Source of the DNA: Prevotella sp. | GTDB taxonomy: Bacteria; Bacteroidota; Bacteroidia; Bacteroidales; Bacteroidaceae | NCBI GenBank assembly: GCA_017449675.1 | Contig: JAFTFG010000020.1 | Location: 26,973-90,972, forward strand | Length of the DNA: 64,000 bases | Direction of reading: 5' to 3' | Part shown: positions 62,663 to 64,000 of the stretch, piece by piece | Layout: every line of letters starts with the position of its first letter | How positions within the stretch are numbered: position 1 is the stretch's first letter | The notes under the pieces: generated by a model | What the model saw: only the letters and a program-made list of their open reading frames with translations | Told to the model about the DNA's origin: nothing | Databases searched by the model: none | Made by a program: the position numbers and the translations under genes

Positions 62663-63820
62663 TCATTGAGGAATTTCAATTCGGAAGGTTGTACCTTTCC
62701 CTATCTCTGATGACTTCACAAAGATATGCCCATGATGGTATTCCTCAACGATGCGTTTGGCAAGGGACAATCCAAGGCCCCAACCTCGCTTCTTGGTCGT
62801 AAAACCGGGAGTGAATACATTTTTGATATCCTTTTTCCTAATACCTTTTCCAGTATCTTCTATCTCTATCAACGCCCTACTGTTTTCCTGCCATAACGTC
62901 ATCGTAATGGTTCCCTCTCCCTCCATTGCATCTACAGCATTCTTACAGAGATTCTCGATCACCCACTCAAACAGTGAGGCATTCATCTTGACAATGACAT
63001 CCTCGTCTGGCATACGACTTACGATCTGAACTTTCTGTGAGGTACGGCGACCCATGTACTCTATGACATGTCGCAAGACTTCATTCATAGAAGAATCTAC
63101 AGGCTCAGGTACTGATCCTATCTTAGAGAAACGTTCGGCAATACGCTCCAACCGCTTCACATCTTTATCCATCTCCGGTAGAAGTTCGTCATCTGGATAG
63201 GTTTCCTTCAACACTTCTGTCCATGCCATCAAACTGGAGATTGGCGTACCCAGTTGATGAGCCGTCTCTTTAGAGAGCCCCACCCAGACTTTATTCTGTT
63301 CTGCACGTTTTGATGAGAGTAAAGCAAAAACGGCCACTACGGCAAAAATCAAGACAATACCTAACTGCACATAAGGCCATGCCGCCAACCGCTTCAACAT
63401 GACAGAGTCGTCATAGCACACCAACTGATAATCAGTAGAATCGCCTATTTGTATTTTGATATAACGGCCAGCATCTTTCATCTGCTTACCCTTATATTCT
63501 AATAAAGTAATGGTATCCGACGCATTCTGTGCCCTCATTTCAATATTGCGAAAGTCTGCTATATGTCCTTGACGGTCAAGCACTATCACAGGAATAGTGT
63601 TATTCCCCTCCATTACTCGCAAGACCAATGATAAATCCGTATTCTCGTCCGCCTCATTCAATGTATGAAGGGCCTGAGCCCATACCTCCATCTTCTTCCG
63701 CTCTTCATTGGAGAGGTCACGAACAAGAAAATGAGATACCAACAAAGAGGCTGTGGCTATCAAAAACGCCATCAACACCAAGAAAATCTTTACTTGTCGG
63801 ATTCTATCTGTCCACTGCAT
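62663..63820 (-). CDS. Sensor histidine kinase
   Basis: A 385-residue membrane histidine kinase. Two transmembrane helices (about 11-34 and 150-170) enclose a small periplasmic domain of about 115 residues. The HisKA-like dimerisation region has ETAHQLGTPISSL with phospho-acceptor His188, and the HATPase domain shows ENLCKNAVDAM (N box), EDTGKGI (G1) and GWGLGLSLAKRI (G2). HQLGTP is the variant H box of many Bacteroidota kinases. No response regulator gene is adjacent within the window, so it is an orphan here. It lies between a rRNA operon terminator and the DUF177 promoter. Confidence 0.92.
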   Translation of the reverse strand: MQWTDRIRQVKIFLVLMAFLIATASLLVSHFLVRDLSNEERKKMEVWAQALHTLNEADENTDLSLVLRVMEGNNTIPVIVLDRQGHIADFRNIEMRAQNASDTITLLEYKGKQMKDAGRYIKIQIGDSTDYQLVCYDDSVMLKRLAAWPYVQLGIVLIFAVVAVFALLSSKRAEQNKVWVGLSKETAHQLGTPISSLMAWTEVLKETYPDDELLPEMDKDVKRLERIAERFSKIGSVPEPVDSSMNEVLRHVIEYMGRRTSQKVQIVSRMPDEDVIVKMNASLFEWVIENLCKNAVDAMEGEGTITMTLWQENSRALIEIEDTGKGIRKKDIKNVFTPGFTTKKRGWGLGLSLAKRIVEEYHHGHIFVKSSEIGKGTTFRIEIPQ

Positions 63821-63834
63821 ACAAATAAAAAACG

Positions 63835-63868
63835 AAAAAGCCCTAAAGATATTGTATCTTCAGGGCTT
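63835..63868 (-). terminator. Terminator of the rRNA operon
   Basis: On the minus strand AAGCCCTGAAGATA pairs with TATCTTTAGGGCTT (one mismatch), followed by a T run. It lies just after the 5S gene. Confidence 0.85.
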
Positions 63869-63881
63869 CATCACCAGAAAA

Positions 63882-63992
<111 letters not shown>

Positions 63993-64000
63993 TATAAGGC

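Overview
The window is a chromosomal segment of a Bacteroidales bacterium, most likely Prevotella or a close relative (Prevotellaceae). The evidence is the many promoters of the Bacteroidota type (-33 TTTG, about 19-21 nt, -7 TAnnTTTG), the gene families DUF3316, DUF3244, DUF4876, DUF6850 and OstA-like, TonB receptors with a carboxypeptidase-like N-terminal domain, and HU-like proteins. No species call is possible from sequence reading alone. Most of the window is dense housekeeping sequence; two stretches (about 26.3-29.0 kb and 46.3-51.9 kb) are AT-richer accessory DNA with broken genes, an insertion sequence, toxin/antitoxin genes and a candidate structured RNA.

Layout. 0-2 kb: the 3' end of a GH88 gene, tRNA-Val(CAC) and three small uncertain genes. 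2-6.6 kb: parC, a DUF3316 protein and an S41 protease lipoprotein in one unit. 6.6-6.9 kb: tRNA-Leu(TAG) and tRNA-Val(GAC). 6.9-15.6 kb (minus): one operon with a TonB-dependent receptor split by an in-frame amber codon, a small lipoprotein, a DUF6850 barrel, a DUF4876 lipoprotein and an exported M16 protease. 15.7-24.6 kb: asd, a cation/proton antiporter, a LolD-like ATPase, a short CvfB-like protein, asnS, an RG-repeat pseudouridine synthase and purB. 24.7-29 kb: a TPR membrane regulator diverging from a group of small exported or membrane proteins, two of them broken by UGA codons. 29-33 kb: an HU-like protein, tRNA-Val(TAC), an ACT protein, phenylacetate-CoA ligase and an OmpA-like protein. 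33-40.5 kb (minus): guaB, two SurA-like chaperones, an OstA-like protein and mutL in one tight unit. 40.6-46.2 kb (minus): tig, clpP, clpX, recQ. 46.3-51.9 kb: accessory region with an orphan HicB, a PD-(D/E)XK-like protein, an IS4-like element with a nonsense codon, a candidate regulatory RNA and a ParE-type toxin-antitoxin operon. 51.9-58.2 kb (plus): a CDP-alcohol phosphatidyltransferase-like protein, an LPG-synthase-type membrane protein, a PLP aminotransferase and a LicC-like cytidylyltransferase, running straight into lptB, mlaE and mlaF. 58.2-62.5 kb (minus): DUF177, rpmF, fabH, era, der and a small lipoprotein. 62.7-64 kb: a histidine kinase and a 5S rRNA, the end of an rRNA operon lying beyond the right edge.

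How the genes work together. Envelope biogenesis dominates: OstA-like protein, SurA-like chaperones, OmpA, LptB, MlaEF, FabH and the lipid head-group-type cluster. The two systems most worth follow-up are (1) the 51.9-55.8 kb cluster, which has the parts of a CDP-activated head-group pathway, although its phosphatidyltransferase lacks the usual last motif aspartate, and which is co-oriented with lipid-transport ABC genes; and (2) the TonB receptor plus M16 protease operon, which has the same pairing as the Fus (ferredoxin uptake) protein-import systems of Proteobacteria. A third is the roughly 240-nt RNA candidate at 50.6-50.9 kb, whose three complementary arms could form mutually exclusive stems.
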